A stretch of 64,000 nucleotides of DNA from JAMQPK01 sp963782595 (GTDB lineage: Bacteria > Acidobacteriota > Vicinamibacteria > Vicinamibacterales > JAMQPK01), in assembly GCA_963782595.1 (NCBI GenBank), contig CAWAKJ010000002.1, positions 434,001 to 498,000 on the forward strand, given 5' to 3'. A program made the translations under genes and the position numbers. Under the pieces are notes generated by a model, which did not search any database, had not been told where the DNA came from, and was given only the letters and a program-made list of their open reading frames with translations. This document shows, in pieces, positions 15,909-24,787 of this stretch (positions are counted from its first letter, which is position 1; every line of letters begins with the position of its first letter).

Positions 15909-18188
15909 TCACGCCCGCGTGATGGGCATCTCGCGGATCATGCTCTTTTCTGTTCGATTAGTGACACCGTCTTCGGGAGGAAGCACTATTTCGGCTGGAA
16001 GCATCAGGAAGAGGGTCGCGCCCCGGTCGGTGTTTTGCTCTGCCCATAGCTGGCCACCGTGCGCTTCGACGATCGAGCGGCTGATCGAGAGACCCATGCC
16101 CATCCCGTTGGGTTTGGTGGTGTAGGACGGCATGAACATCCGTCTCATGTCGACGTGTTCGACACCGACGCCGTTGTCACGCACGGCGATCTGCACCGAA
16201 TCACCTGCAGCGACGCCGGACGTGATCTCGATGCGTCGCGAGCCGGTCTCGTTGCCTTCCACGGCATCGATGCTGTTGACGAGGAGGTTCCAGAGCACCT
16301 GCTGCAACTGGACGCGGTCGCCAAGGACGGGCGGGACGCGGGCACCGAGCGACGTGGCGAGTGCGCAACCGCGGCTCTCGAGTCGCGATCCGGACAGTGC
16401 GGCCACTTCACGGATGACGTCGTTGATGTCGACTGGCGCTTTCTGCACCGTGTGATCTCTGAACAACTCGTGGTTGCGCTGAATGATCTTGCCGGCCCTG
16501 TCGCCGGCATCGACCACATCCAACAGCGCGGCCCGGACTTCGGCCAGATCCGGCGAGGCGCCACCGAGATATTGGAGACCACTCCGGGCATTCATCATGA
16601 TCGAGGTCAGCGGCTGCCTGACTTCGTGCGCGACAGACGCCGCGAACTCGCCGAGCCACGTGAGGCGCGACACCCGTGCAAGCTCGAGATGCGCGTCATG
16701 CAGTGCGAGCTCGGCCTGCCTGCGGTCGGTGATGTCGATGCAGGAGCCGATGTAGCCGGAAAAACCGCCATCCGCTTCCAGCCGGGGAATGCCGGTGTCC
16801 AGCACCCAGCGGTACTCGCCGTCGAACCGCCGGAGCCGGTACTCCATGCGAAACGGTTCGCGGGCAGCAAAGGCTGTCCGATAGATATGGAGACACCGAT
16901 CGAAGTCGTCCTTGTGTACGGAGTCCGCCCAGCCGTCACCGAGCTCCTGCTCGAGCGGACGTCCAGTGAACGTCAACCACGGGAGGTTGAAGAAGTCGCA
17001 GCGCATATCGGGCGTCGACCGCCAGATCATGACCGGCGCGGTGTCGGCCATGCTTCGGAAAAGTGTTTCGCTTTCGCGAAGCGCGGCCTCGACGCGCCGC
17101 CGTCTCAACCGCTGGACGAGCAACGCGCCAATCAGCGCTGATTGCGCCAGCAGCAGCGCGCTCGCGCCCACGACATATCCATAGTAACGATCCCATAGCG
17201 AATGCTCCCGGTTCACGAGGAGGCTGCCGGGCGGCAGGTTGCGCTCGGACACGTTCCATCGCCGCAACTGAGCCGCGTCGAACATGAATTGCGAGTGGAC
17301 GTTTCTCTGTGGGGGAGGCGCCGCGTTGGGGTTGCCCAACAGACTCAGCACGATGTCCGAGGTTTGCCGGCCCATCTGCGCGGCGTCCATGATGGCCCCG
17401 CCGACGGCACCGCTCCCAAACAAGGAGACATACGTGACGAAAATGGGTCGGTTGGCGAGGCGGACAACTTCTGGAAACGCATCAGCGATGACGACGGTGC
17501 GGGCGTCGGCATCCACAAAAAAATTCACCCAGATAGCCACGGCGTCATCCGGAAGATGACTCACCCTGTCGAGGACCTCCTGCCACCGGAGTCCAGCGAT
17601 CCGGTCGATGCGAATCCGGTTCACGAGCGGCGCAAGGTCGGCTTCGGCTTGATCGAGCCAACGTCGATCCTGCGGGCTTGCGCCGGCGATGAGGCTGACC
17701 CGCCGTGACTCTGGAAAAAGTGCCAGTGCGGCTTCAAGTGTCCGGCGATACTCAATCACGCGGGGAACGGCCGGCTCGCCGCGCTTCAACACGGCGTTCA
17801 ACTGCTCGCCATCGATGGCCGCGTGCACAATCCTGGCTTGAGGCCAGATCGCGGGCCCGAACCGGCTCGCGAAGACGCTCGCAGGCACACCAAGGGGAAC
17901 CACGACAGCTATCGGCCGATCGCGGTGGCGCGACGTCAGCCAGTCGGCCAGCGCGCGGTCGTGCGCTTCCCCGACGAATCGAGAGAGATCGAGATGTTGC
18001 GCTTCAATCTGCACCGATGACGCTTTCACGCCGTCGCGAAGGCCATTGGTAAAGTCTGCTGACGCCGGCGTGAGCAACCCGTCGGAATACAGGATGAGAA
18101 CGATGGGCGAATCAGCGGAAGCCGTACTCGCAGGACAGCACAGAAGTGCTGTAAGGAGGAGACCCAGCCGCACGGGGATGCGTGCCAT
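15909..18188 (-). CDS. Sensor histidine kinase with periplasmic ABC-type binding domain and PAS domain
   Basis: A 759-residue membrane kinase. A signal sequence (about 1-25) leads to a periplasmic module (about 28-320) with the fold pattern of an ABC-transporter substrate-binding protein (VLILYSDGLLTPASADFTNG, PIFVTYVSLFGSGAVGGAIM). A transmembrane helix (about 333-355, YVVGASALLLAQSALIGALL) follows, then a PAS/PAC pair (about 375-500, ending GSCIDITDRRQAE), and a kinase core with H-box VAHEVRQPLTSIMM (His about 523), N-box NLLVNSIDAV, DNGVGV and GMGMGLSISRSIVEAHGG. The periplasmic module probably senses a small ligand. No receiver domain is fused and no cognate response regulator is next to it. 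The downstream neighbour is the secreted protein at 15336-15878. Confidence 0.9.
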   Translation of the reverse strand: MARIPVRLGLLLTALLCCPASTASADSPIVLILYSDGLLTPASADFTNGLRDGVKASSVQIEAQHLDLSRFVGEAHDRALADWLTSRHRDRPIAVVVPLGVPASVFASRFGPAIWPQARIVHAAIDGEQLNAVLKRGEPAVPRVIEYRRTLEAALALFPESRRVSLIAGASPQDRRWLDQAEADLAPLVNRIRIDRIAGLRWQEVLDRVSHLPDDAVAIWVNFFVDADARTVVIADAFPEVVRLANRPIFVTYVSLFGSGAVGGAIMDAAQMGRQTSDIVLSLLGNPNAAPPPQRNVHSQFMFDAAQLRRWNVSERNLPPGSLLVNREHSLWDRYYGYVVGASALLLAQSALIGALLVQRLRRRRVEAALRESETLFRSMADTAPVMIWRSTPDMRCDFFNLPWLTFTGRPLEQELGDGWADSVHKDDFDRCLHIYRTAFAAREPFRMEYRLRRFDGEYRWVLDTGIPRLEADGGFSGYIGSCIDITDRRQAELALHDAHLELARVSRLTWLGEFAASVAHEVRQPLTSIMMNARSGLQYLGGASPDLAEVRAALLDVVDAGDRAGKIIQRNHELFRDHTVQKAPVDINDVIREVAALSGSRLESRGCALATSLGARVPPVLGDRVQLQQVLWNLLVNSIDAVEGNETGSRRIEITSGVAAGDSVQIAVRDNGVGVEHVDMRRMFMPSYTTKPNGMGMGLSISRSIVEAHGGQLWAEQNTDRGATLFLMLPAEIVLPPEDGVTNRTEKSMIREMPITRA

Positions 18189-18213
18189 GTGTTATGAAGT
18201 CAACGGCGATGTC

Positions 18214-20055
18214 TTACCGGGCGAGGGGCACCCGGAACGCAGCCATTTCTTCGCCGTTGCGGACGAGCAGCATGTCGCCGATGAGCACCGGGTGATTCCA
18301 TGTCTTGCCCTCGAGCGCCGGTACCCGCGCGATCTCAGTGAATTTGTCCGGCGTTGCCGACACGAGCGCCAGTTCGCCGTCTTCCGACAGCACGAGCAGG
18401 AGGTTCTGGTCCGCCAGCAGGACGAGCTGGCCGTGTCCATAGCGTCCACCCTTCCATTGGCGCGTGCCATCCTCGATGTCTATGCACGCGAGGATGCTGC
18501 CATCGAAGCCGAATGCATGGCCATTGTGAACGACGAAATCGTTGAAGTATGGCTTCAATCCAGCCGATGTCCAGCGCTCTTTCACGTTCCATCCACCACG
18601 CCCGCCGCGAGCCGAGTCGGGGGGCGCGTGCCCAACGGTGACGCGGACCATGCCCGTGTTCGCGGCGAGACCGGAACCACTACCGATGAGCAGGTCGCCG
18701 CCTGCAAGCACCGCGGGCTGCAGGATGCTGTCGCCTGGCCATTCGTGCTCCCAGAGCACCGTGCCGTCGGAAGGGGCCACGCCGATCACGCCGGGTCCGT
18801 TCACCAGCGCGATCTGCGTCACTCCGTCGATCGTCAGCAAGTGCGGCGAGCTGTAGCCCCGCCCGCCCTTCGGACCGAACCATCGCGGCTTGCCGGTCGC
18901 GCCATCGTAGGCCGCGAGCGATCCGTTGGTGGCCACGACAACGATATCGCCGACCACCAGCGGCGAGCTGGCAATTCCCCAGTCCGGCACCGTGCTGCCG
19001 GTGTCGGACGCTGCATTGTGCGACCACAAAACCGAGCCGTCACGCGCATCGAGCGCGTTCAGGATTCCCGTTCCACCAAGCGTGTAGACGCGACCGTTGC
19101 TCAGGGTCGGCGTCGCGCGCGGGCCGGCGCCGGCGTTCGACTCCCAGAACCGGGCCATGTCCCGGTGTGTCCATACGGGCTCGCCGGTCTTCACGCTGTA
19201 GGCAGATACGATCTCGGCGTCGCCGCGCTGCTCCTGCGTGAAGAAGCGATCGCCGGCAACGGCGAAGGAAGACCACCCCGGTCCGATCGGCCGCCGCCAT
19301 AACTCTACCGGCGGTGTGCGAGACCAGTCCGTTTGGATCCGTACGCCGCGAACAATGCTGTCGCGCGTCGGTCCACGGAAGCCAGGCCATTCGACTTGCG
19401 TGAATCCCGGATCGCTCATGGCAGGCCGAGCCACGTCCGCGGCCATTTCGCCAGGTGCGGCATCGCCGTGTTTCTCAGGAGTCGGCGAGACTGATGGTGC
19501 CGGGGTGGGCGTCGGTGCTGCCTCGCTCGGTTGATTCGCGATGCGGTTGTCCAGCGTGCTCGCGAGCAGCTGTTGCTCCGCAGTTGGCGTCCACCGCCAT
19601 TCGAAGTCAGCAATGGCGTCGCCGCTGATGCCGTTGGTTCGAACGAGCGTCAGCATTCCGCACGCAACGAGAATGGCGGCGGCGATCGACGTGCGCCGCC
19701 GCCCGTTCGATAGTCCGCGGCTGGCCGCCGCCCCCACCACAAGCGCGAGACTCAAGACCGGCGCGGCGTAGATGAACAACATGAATCCCATCATCCCGTT
19801 CGCAATGGACTGATGAACGAGACGTGATGTCGCGGCCACGGCCACAACCATCAGGACGATCGCGCCTATTCGCTCCAACCAGGCCGCCCGGCTGAAGAAG
19901 AGCCACCAGAGCACGACCAGCAACGCAAAGACGACTCCGCCGACGATCGCGGTACCGCCCTGGTCGGGAGCCACAATGGGAAGGCCGAACATGACCAGCC
20001 ACTGCAGGACCACGGCAATCACGCCTGGCCACAACCGGAGTGATTGGTGACTCAT
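18214..20055 (-). CDS. Membrane-anchored PQQ-like beta-propeller protein
   Basis: A 613-residue protein with four or five transmembrane helices in the first 140 residues (IAVVLQWLVMFGLPIV, AIVGGVVFALLVVLWWLFF, IGAIVLMVVAVAAT, FMLFIYAAPVLSLALVVGA). A periplasmic propeller of PQQ-like repeats follows (AYSVKTGEPVWTHRDM, ALDARDGSVLWSHN, GVAPSDGTVLWEHEWP, CIDIEDGTRQWKGG). It has no dehydrogenase active-site motif, so it resembles BamB-like or kinase-associated propellers used for protein contacts rather than catalysis. AAAGGAG precedes the ATG. It is divergent from the two-component and RND operon starting at 20187. Its role is unknown. Confidence 0.8.
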   Translation of the reverse strand: MSHQSLRLWPGVIAVVLQWLVMFGLPIVAPDQGGTAIVGGVVFALLVVLWWLFFSRAAWLERIGAIVLMVVAVAATSRLVHQSIANGMMGFMLFIYAAPVLSLALVVGAAASRGLSNGRRRTSIAAAILVACGMLTLVRTNGISGDAIADFEWRWTPTAEQQLLASTLDNRIANQPSEAAPTPTPAPSVSPTPEKHGDAAPGEMAADVARPAMSDPGFTQVEWPGFRGPTRDSIVRGVRIQTDWSRTPPVELWRRPIGPGWSSFAVAGDRFFTQEQRGDAEIVSAYSVKTGEPVWTHRDMARFWESNAGAGPRATPTLSNGRVYTLGGTGILNALDARDGSVLWSHNAASDTGSTVPDWGIASSPLVVGDIVVVATNGSLAAYDGATGKPRWFGPKGGRGYSSPHLLTIDGVTQIALVNGPGVIGVAPSDGTVLWEHEWPGDSILQPAVLAGGDLLIGSGSGLAANTGMVRVTVGHAPPDSARGGRGGWNVKERWTSAGLKPYFNDFVVHNGHAFGFDGSILACIDIEDGTRQWKGGRYGHGQLVLLADQNLLLVLSEDGELALVSATPDKFTEIARVPALEGKTWNHPVLIGDMLLVRNGEEMAAFRVPLAR

Positions 20056-20186
20056 GACGTGTTACTCCTTTCCTGAGGGCCAGCCGAGAAATCACTGCGC
20101 GGGCTATCTTACCGTGAGCGCGGCCGTGGCGCTGAGGCATGAGGGCGCTTTACGCCTCGTTCCGCTCATGTCAAAGTGTCGGGAAG

Positions 20187-20885
20187 ATGAGGATTCTGCT
20201 CGTCGAAGATGAACGTCGAGCGGCGCAGATGCTCGCCAAGGGTCTTCGCGAAGCCGCCTATGCGGTTGACGTTGTGGGCGATGGGGTTAGTGCCGTCTAC
20301 CAGACGAGCATTACGGACTACGACGCTATCGTTCTCGATATCATGATCCCGCTACAGGATGGACTGGCGGTTTGCCGTCAGATCAGGAGCGAAGGCTCGG
20401 CCGTGCCCGTGTTGATGCTTACCGCGCGCGATGCTGTCGAAGCGCGCATCGCAGGTCTCGATAGTGGTGCCGACGACTATCTGACCAAGCCCTTCGACTT
20501 TGGTGAATTGCTGGCGAGGCTGCGAGCAGTCATTCGTCGGGGTCGTCGTCCGCTGATGCCATCCGTTATTCGAGTCGGGCCGCTTGAGCTGGATACGCGG
20601 GCACGGCGAGTCTTCCGTCGTGGCGATCCACTTGTTCTGACCGCACGCGAATACGCACTGCTCGAACATCTGGTGTTGCACGCGGACGAAGTCGTCGGTC
20701 GCGCCGATATCGCCGAGCACGTCTGGGACTCGGCGTTCGAGGCAATGTCGAATGTCATCGACGTCTGCGTTCAGCGTCTGCGCCGCAAGATAGACGACTC
20801 CGGACGGCCGTCGTTGATCGTGACGAGGCGCGGTGAAGGATACATGCTCTCCGCGGAGGGAAGTCGTCGTTCCGAGCCTGCATGA
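20187..20885 (+). CDS. OmpR-family response regulator
   Basis: A 232-residue regulator. The receiver domain (1-115) has acidic pair EDERR, phospho-acceptor Asp in AIVLDIMIPLQDG (about 51), the switch Thr in LMLTARD and the Lys in YLTKPFDFGE. The C-terminal winged helix (about 125-222) has ARRVFRRGDPLVLTAREYALLEHL and NVIDVCVQRLRRKID, typical of CusR/CopR-type members. I start at ATG 20187, where the receiver begins; the frame is open from 20139 but that leader is not part of the fold. It overlaps the kinase gene by 4 nt and heads the tripartite efflux operon, so it probably activates that operon in response to a metal or toxic compound. Confidence 0.92.
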   Translation: MRILLVEDERRAAQMLAKGLREAAYAVDVVGDGVSAVYQTSITDYDAIVLDIMIPLQDGLAVCRQIRSEGSAVPVLMLTARDAVEARIAGLDSGADDYLTKPFDFGELLARLRAVIRRGRRPLMPSVIRVGPLELDTRARRVFRRGDPLVLTAREYALLEHLVLHADEVVGRADIAEHVWDSAFEAMSNVIDVCVQRLRRKIDDSGRPSLIVTRRGEGYMLSAEGSRRSEPA

Positions 20886-22240
20886 GACTGTCGATTCGAG
20901 CCCGTCTCACGCTGTTCTACAGCCTCGTTGTGGTCGCGGTCCTTATCGCCGGTGCCGCCGCCGTTTCCGTTGTGCAGGCGCGTCTCGCACTCGAGCGGAT
21001 GGATGGCGAACTGCAGCGCCTCATGCTGACACTGGAAGGCGTGATGCGCACGGAGTTCGGCGAAGGGCTCGACCTGCAGGCTGCCGCCGACGAAGCCAGC
21101 ATCGAAGTCGTGGCTCTCGATCGCACTCTCGTTCTGACACGTCCCGACGGGGCCCTGCTGGCGATGTGGGGCCTGCCGCTCCCCTCAGACTGGCGGCCGC
21201 TTGCGCGTGCGACCAGCCTCGAGACCATCGTGATCGGCCCGGAAAGGCGCCGGTTGTTCAGTCATCCAGTGGTGTTCAAGGATCATCACTACGTTGCGGC
21301 CGTGATGGCGCCGCTCGCAGGCCTCGAGTCCGAGCATTCCGAGATCATGCGGGCTCTTGCGGTGGGTGTCCTGGTGGCGCTCGCCGTCGCCGCCGTGGGC
21401 GGGTGGTTCGTGGGTCGGCAGACGCTGCGGCCGCTCGCCGACATGGCGCGGCAAGCCGCGGCGATTACGGAGCGAAATCCGACGACACGTTTGCAGGCGC
21501 CTCACAGCGAAGACGAGCTGGGCCGATTGGCCACTTCGTTCAACGGTCTGCTCGATCGTCTTGCCGCAACGTTGCACGGGCAGCGGCAGTTCATGGCCGA
21601 CGCGTCGCACGAGTTGCGAACGCCCGTTTCGGTGGTTCGCACGACTGCCCAGGTCACGCTCGCGCGCGACGCGCGAACGGAGGACGACTACCGCGAAGCG
21701 CTCACGATCGTGGCAGAGCAGTCCGGGCGGCTGGCGCGCGTGGTGGACGCCATGTTTCTGCTGTCCCGCGCCGAGGCGCAGGGCATTCCGCTGATTTGCG
21801 AGCCCTTGTATCTCGACGATCTGATCGCTGAATGCGCCCGGGCGCTTCGCGTATTCGCGGACGAGCGGAATGTGGAAGTACAGACATCTGGAGATGAAGA
21901 TGTGGCGTTCCTGGGAGACAACACGCTCCTGCGGCAGATGGTCGGCAACCTCCTGGACAATGCCATTCGGCACGCGAAGATCGGCGGGAATGTGGCGGCG
22001 GCGATAACGCGTACCCCCACGGAGCTGACTATTCGTATCACTGACGACGGCGACGGCATTCCTGCCAGCGAGCAGCAGCGAATTTTTGAGCGCTTCGTTC
22101 GGCTGGACACTCGCTCGAACGGAGCGGGGCTGGGCCTGCCTATCGCCCGCTGGATAGCGGAGGCTCATGGGGGACGGTTGTCGGTCGAATCAACCAGCGG
22201 CCGAGGCAGCTCCTTCATCGTCACCCTCTCCCCGAGGTGA
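20882..22240 (+). CDS. Sensor histidine kinase with HAMP domain
   Basis: A 452-residue inner-membrane kinase. Transmembrane helices at about 10-32 and 157-178 bound a periplasmic sensor of about 120 residues. A HAMP linker follows (RPLADMARQAAAITERNPTTRL), then HisKA with FMADASHELRTPVSVV (phospho-His about 242), and HATPase (NLLDNAIRHAK, DDGDGI, GAGLGLPIARWIAEAHGG). This is the CusS/CopS-type layout. ATGA overlap with the response regulator gene makes the pair translationally coupled. The signal is not readable from the sequence; downstream efflux genes suggest a heavy metal or other toxic solute. Confidence 0.92.
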   Translation: MRLSIRARLTLFYSLVVVAVLIAGAAAVSVVQARLALERMDGELQRLMLTLEGVMRTEFGEGLDLQAAADEASIEVVALDRTLVLTRPDGALLAMWGLPLPSDWRPLARATSLETIVIGPERRRLFSHPVVFKDHHYVAAVMAPLAGLESEHSEIMRALAVGVLVALAVAAVGGWFVGRQTLRPLADMARQAAAITERNPTTRLQAPHSEDELGRLATSFNGLLDRLAATLHGQRQFMADASHELRTPVSVVRTTAQVTLARDARTEDDYREALTIVAEQSGRLARVVDAMFLLSRAEAQGIPLICEPLYLDDLIAECARALRVFADERNVEVQTSGDEDVAFLGDNTLLRQMVGNLLDNAIRHAKIGGNVAAAITRTPTELTIRITDDGDGIPASEQQRIFERFVRLDTRSNGAGLGLPIARWIAEAHGGRLSVESTSGRGSSFIVTLSPR

Positions 22241-22285
22241 CGCTTCATCGTCCGGTAATCTGCAGATTGCCATCATCTGACTCCA

Positions 22286-23611
22286 ATGCTGCGGAGAACT
22301 GGGCTGCTCTGGACGCTGCTCATCGCGGTCACCTGCTGCGCATGCGCGACAACGGGACAGGCTCCAGATCGTGGGACAGTTGACGCGGCTATTCGTGCGC
22401 GCATCTCGCAGGGGATTCGCACCGACGCCGGCGCGCAAATGCCTCCGGATGTCTCGCTGGACGATGGCCTCACACCACAGGAGGCGGTGTCGATCGCGCT
22501 GTGGAACAGTCCGTCGTTCCAGGCGACGCTCGCCGATCTGGGTGTGGCCCGGGCGGACCTCGTCGAGGCGGGGCTGCTTCGCAACCCCATCTTCTCGCTT
22601 CTTTTCCCGTGGGGGCCCAAACAGCTCGAGTGGACCTCGCAGTTCCCCGTCGAGTTCATCTGGCAGCGTCCGCGCCGTGTGGCTGCGGCGCGACTCAATG
22701 CGCAGGCGGTCGGCGAGCGACTCGTCTGGGATGCGCTGACGCTCGTCGCGCAGGTGCGCACAACTTATGCGGACGCCGCGATCGCCGATCGCCGCCTGCT
22801 GCTGACCATCGAGAATGCCGAGCTGGTGCAACGGCTCGCGAACATTACCGAGGCGCGTTTGCGCGCGGGAGACATCAGCGAGCTCGAGGCACGAGCGGCG
22901 CGCAGCGATGCGGCCCGCATACAGGTCATCCGTCGCGCGACTGAATACGATCGGAACCTCGCCCGCTTGACGCTGGCGGGCCTGCTCGCTCTCGACATGC
23001 CTGCCGACCAGCTGCGTCCGATTCAGGAGGCGGTTCCAGACCCACCGATGTGCGGTACCGAGCGGGCGCGGCTCGAGGACGCGCTTGCCTCACGACCCGA
23101 CGTGCGCGCAGCCGAGATTGGCATCGAGGCCGCCGCACAGCGGGCGAGGTGGGAACGCTCGCGTGTCCTGACCCTCATTGCCATTCTGGATTTCAACGGA
23201 CAAGGCACCGAAGGTCGCGAATCCGGACCGGGGTTCGGTATGGACGTGCCGATCTTTTTCCGCAACCAGGGAGCGATTGGTCGCGCGGACGCGGAGGTCG
23301 AGCGGGCCAGTCGTCTATACGCAGCCGTGAGAAACCAGGTCGTGACGGATGTGCGGTCTGCAACGGTCAGGCTCGAGCAGGCCGAGCAGGCCATCAGCGC
23401 CTGGCGAGACGAGATCGTGCCGTCTCTCGAGACGGAACTGCGTCAGGCCGAAAGCGCCTATCAAGCCGGCGAGATTCCATTGTTCTCCCTGCTCGACGTG
23501 AGCCGCAGGCTCGTCGATGGTCGCACGCGCCTCCTTGATGCCGAGATGGATCTTCAAAGAGCAACGATCGCGCTCGAACGGAGTATTGGCCGTTCCTGCC
23601 CACATCCCTGA
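22286..23611 (+). CDS. TolC-family outer membrane efflux lipoprotein
   Basis: A 441-residue outer-membrane channel subunit. The N-terminus looks like a lipoprotein signal (LIAVTCCACATTG, Cys near 19-21). The body shows the two repeated outer-membrane-efflux halves with long amphipathic helices (QEAVSIALWNSPSFQATLADLGVARADLVEAG and VRLEQAEQAISAWRDEIVPSLETELRQAESAYQAGEIPLF). This matches CzcC/CusC-type members, which form a trimeric exit duct through the outer membrane. It is the first structural gene of the RND operon, 46 nt after the kinase and 9 nt before the adaptor. Confidence 0.9.
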   Translation: MLRRTGLLWTLLIAVTCCACATTGQAPDRGTVDAAIRARISQGIRTDAGAQMPPDVSLDDGLTPQEAVSIALWNSPSFQATLADLGVARADLVEAGLLRNPIFSLLFPWGPKQLEWTSQFPVEFIWQRPRRVAAARLNAQAVGERLVWDALTLVAQVRTTYADAAIADRRLLLTIENAELVQRLANITEARLRAGDISELEARAARSDAARIQVIRRATEYDRNLARLTLAGLLALDMPADQLRPIQEAVPDPPMCGTERARLEDALASRPDVRAAEIGIEAAAQRARWERSRVLTLIAILDFNGQGTEGRESGPGFGMDVPIFFRNQGAIGRADAEVERASRLYAAVRNQVVTDVRSATVRLEQAEQAISAWRDEIVPSLETELRQAESAYQAGEIPLFSLLDVSRRLVDGRTRLLDAEMDLQRATIALERSIGRSCPHP

Positions 23612-23619
23612 GAGCTGCC

Positions 23620-24783
23620 ATGTATCGCTTCTGTTACGTTGTCAGCGTCATCGTCCTCATGGTGGGATGCTCGCGCAGTGGGCCCGGGCAAGCGGCCCAC
23701 GAGACTCCCGCCACCGTCCAACATCCGCGGACCGAAGCCGAGATCTCCACAATCAAGCTGACCGCAGACGCCGTCAAGCGGCTCGGCATTCTGACGGTTG
23801 CTGCGAAGACCGACGTGGCTGCGGCGACGCGCACGTTGGGTGGTGAGGTCGTCGTGCCCGAAGGACGAGGTGTCGTGGTGACCGCCCCTGTCGCGGGGAC
23901 GGTAACTGGATCGGGGCTTCGCGGCGGGGCGCGCGTAAGCCGCGGCGATCGGCTGATGGCGATTGCGCCGCTGGTGCCAGCGGAGCGGGACCAGCGTATC
24001 GAAGCGCAACGTGCGGAGATCACTGCGGAAGCGGAAGAACTGGCGGCGCGCCAGCGACTCAAGCGACTCGAGCAATTACTCAAGGACGGTGCGGCGAGTG
24101 TGCGCAGCGTTGAAGAGGCGCGCGCGCAGCATCAGATCTCGCTGGCGACGCTCACGGCTGCGCGCGAACGGCTGGCTGGCGCTTCGAAGCTTCCGGTCGG
24201 TGCGCAGGGCGAACTCGCAGTATCTGCACCATTTGATGGGATCATCCAACGTATCTCGGCGGTCCCGGGACAGGTTGTTGCTGCATCCGCACCGCTCCTC
24301 GAGATTGCACAGGTCGATACGCTCTGGATTCGCGTGGCTATCTATTCAGGAGATGCCGATGCGATCGATGAAACCCAGCCGGTGTCTGTCACCAAGCTGG
24401 GCGCAACAGATGCCCCGAAGCCTGCGACCCGGATAACCGCGCCGCTCCAGGGCGATCCGCTGGCCGCCTCGGTGAATCTGTACTACTCGCTGCCAGTAAG
24501 CCGCGCCACACTCCGTCCCGGCGAACGAGTGCTCGTGGAACTTCCGCTGAAGACTTCAGAGAAAGGACTCGTCGTGCCCGAGGCCGCCGTCCTGTACGAC
24601 ATTCACGGCGCCGCCTGGGTGTACGAGGCTCTTGGCGGCAACGCATTCGCCAGGCGACGCATCGAGATCACGCGTCATGCGGGGGAGCGTGTGGTCGTGA
24701 GTCGGGGCATCGGTGAGGGGGCCAACGTCGTGACCGACGGAGCGGCGGAGCTCTTTGGCACTGAATTCGGCGCGGGGCACTAA
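23620..24783 (+). CDS. RND efflux periplasmic adaptor (CusB/CzcB-like) lipoprotein
   Basis: A 387-residue membrane-fusion protein. It starts with a lipobox signal (VSVIVLMVGCSRSG, Cys about 17). A barrel-sandwich half follows (RGVVVTAPVAGTVTGSG), then an alpha-helical hairpin (EQLLKDGAASVRSVEEARAQHQISLATLTAARERL), the second lipoyl half (LAVSAPFDGIIQRISAVPGQVV) and beta-barrel and membrane-proximal domains. It has no N-terminal His/Met-rich metal tail like CusB. It links the RND pump to the TolC protein. Gene spacing of 9 nt on the 5' side and 4 nt on the 3' side shows tight co-translation. Confidence 0.9.
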   Translation: MYRFCYVVSVIVLMVGCSRSGPGQAAHETPATVQHPRTEAEISTIKLTADAVKRLGILTVAAKTDVAAATRTLGGEVVVPEGRGVVVTAPVAGTVTGSGLRGGARVSRGDRLMAIAPLVPAERDQRIEAQRAEITAEAEELAARQRLKRLEQLLKDGAASVRSVEEARAQHQISLATLTAARERLAGASKLPVGAQGELAVSAPFDGIIQRISAVPGQVVAASAPLLEIAQVDTLWIRVAIYSGDADAIDETQPVSVTKLGATDAPKPATRITAPLQGDPLAASVNLYYSLPVSRATLRPGERVLVELPLKTSEKGLVVPEAAVLYDIHGAAWVYEALGGNAFARRRIEITRHAGERVVVSRGIGEGANVVTDGAAELFGTEFGAGH

Positions 24784-24787
24784 CGCT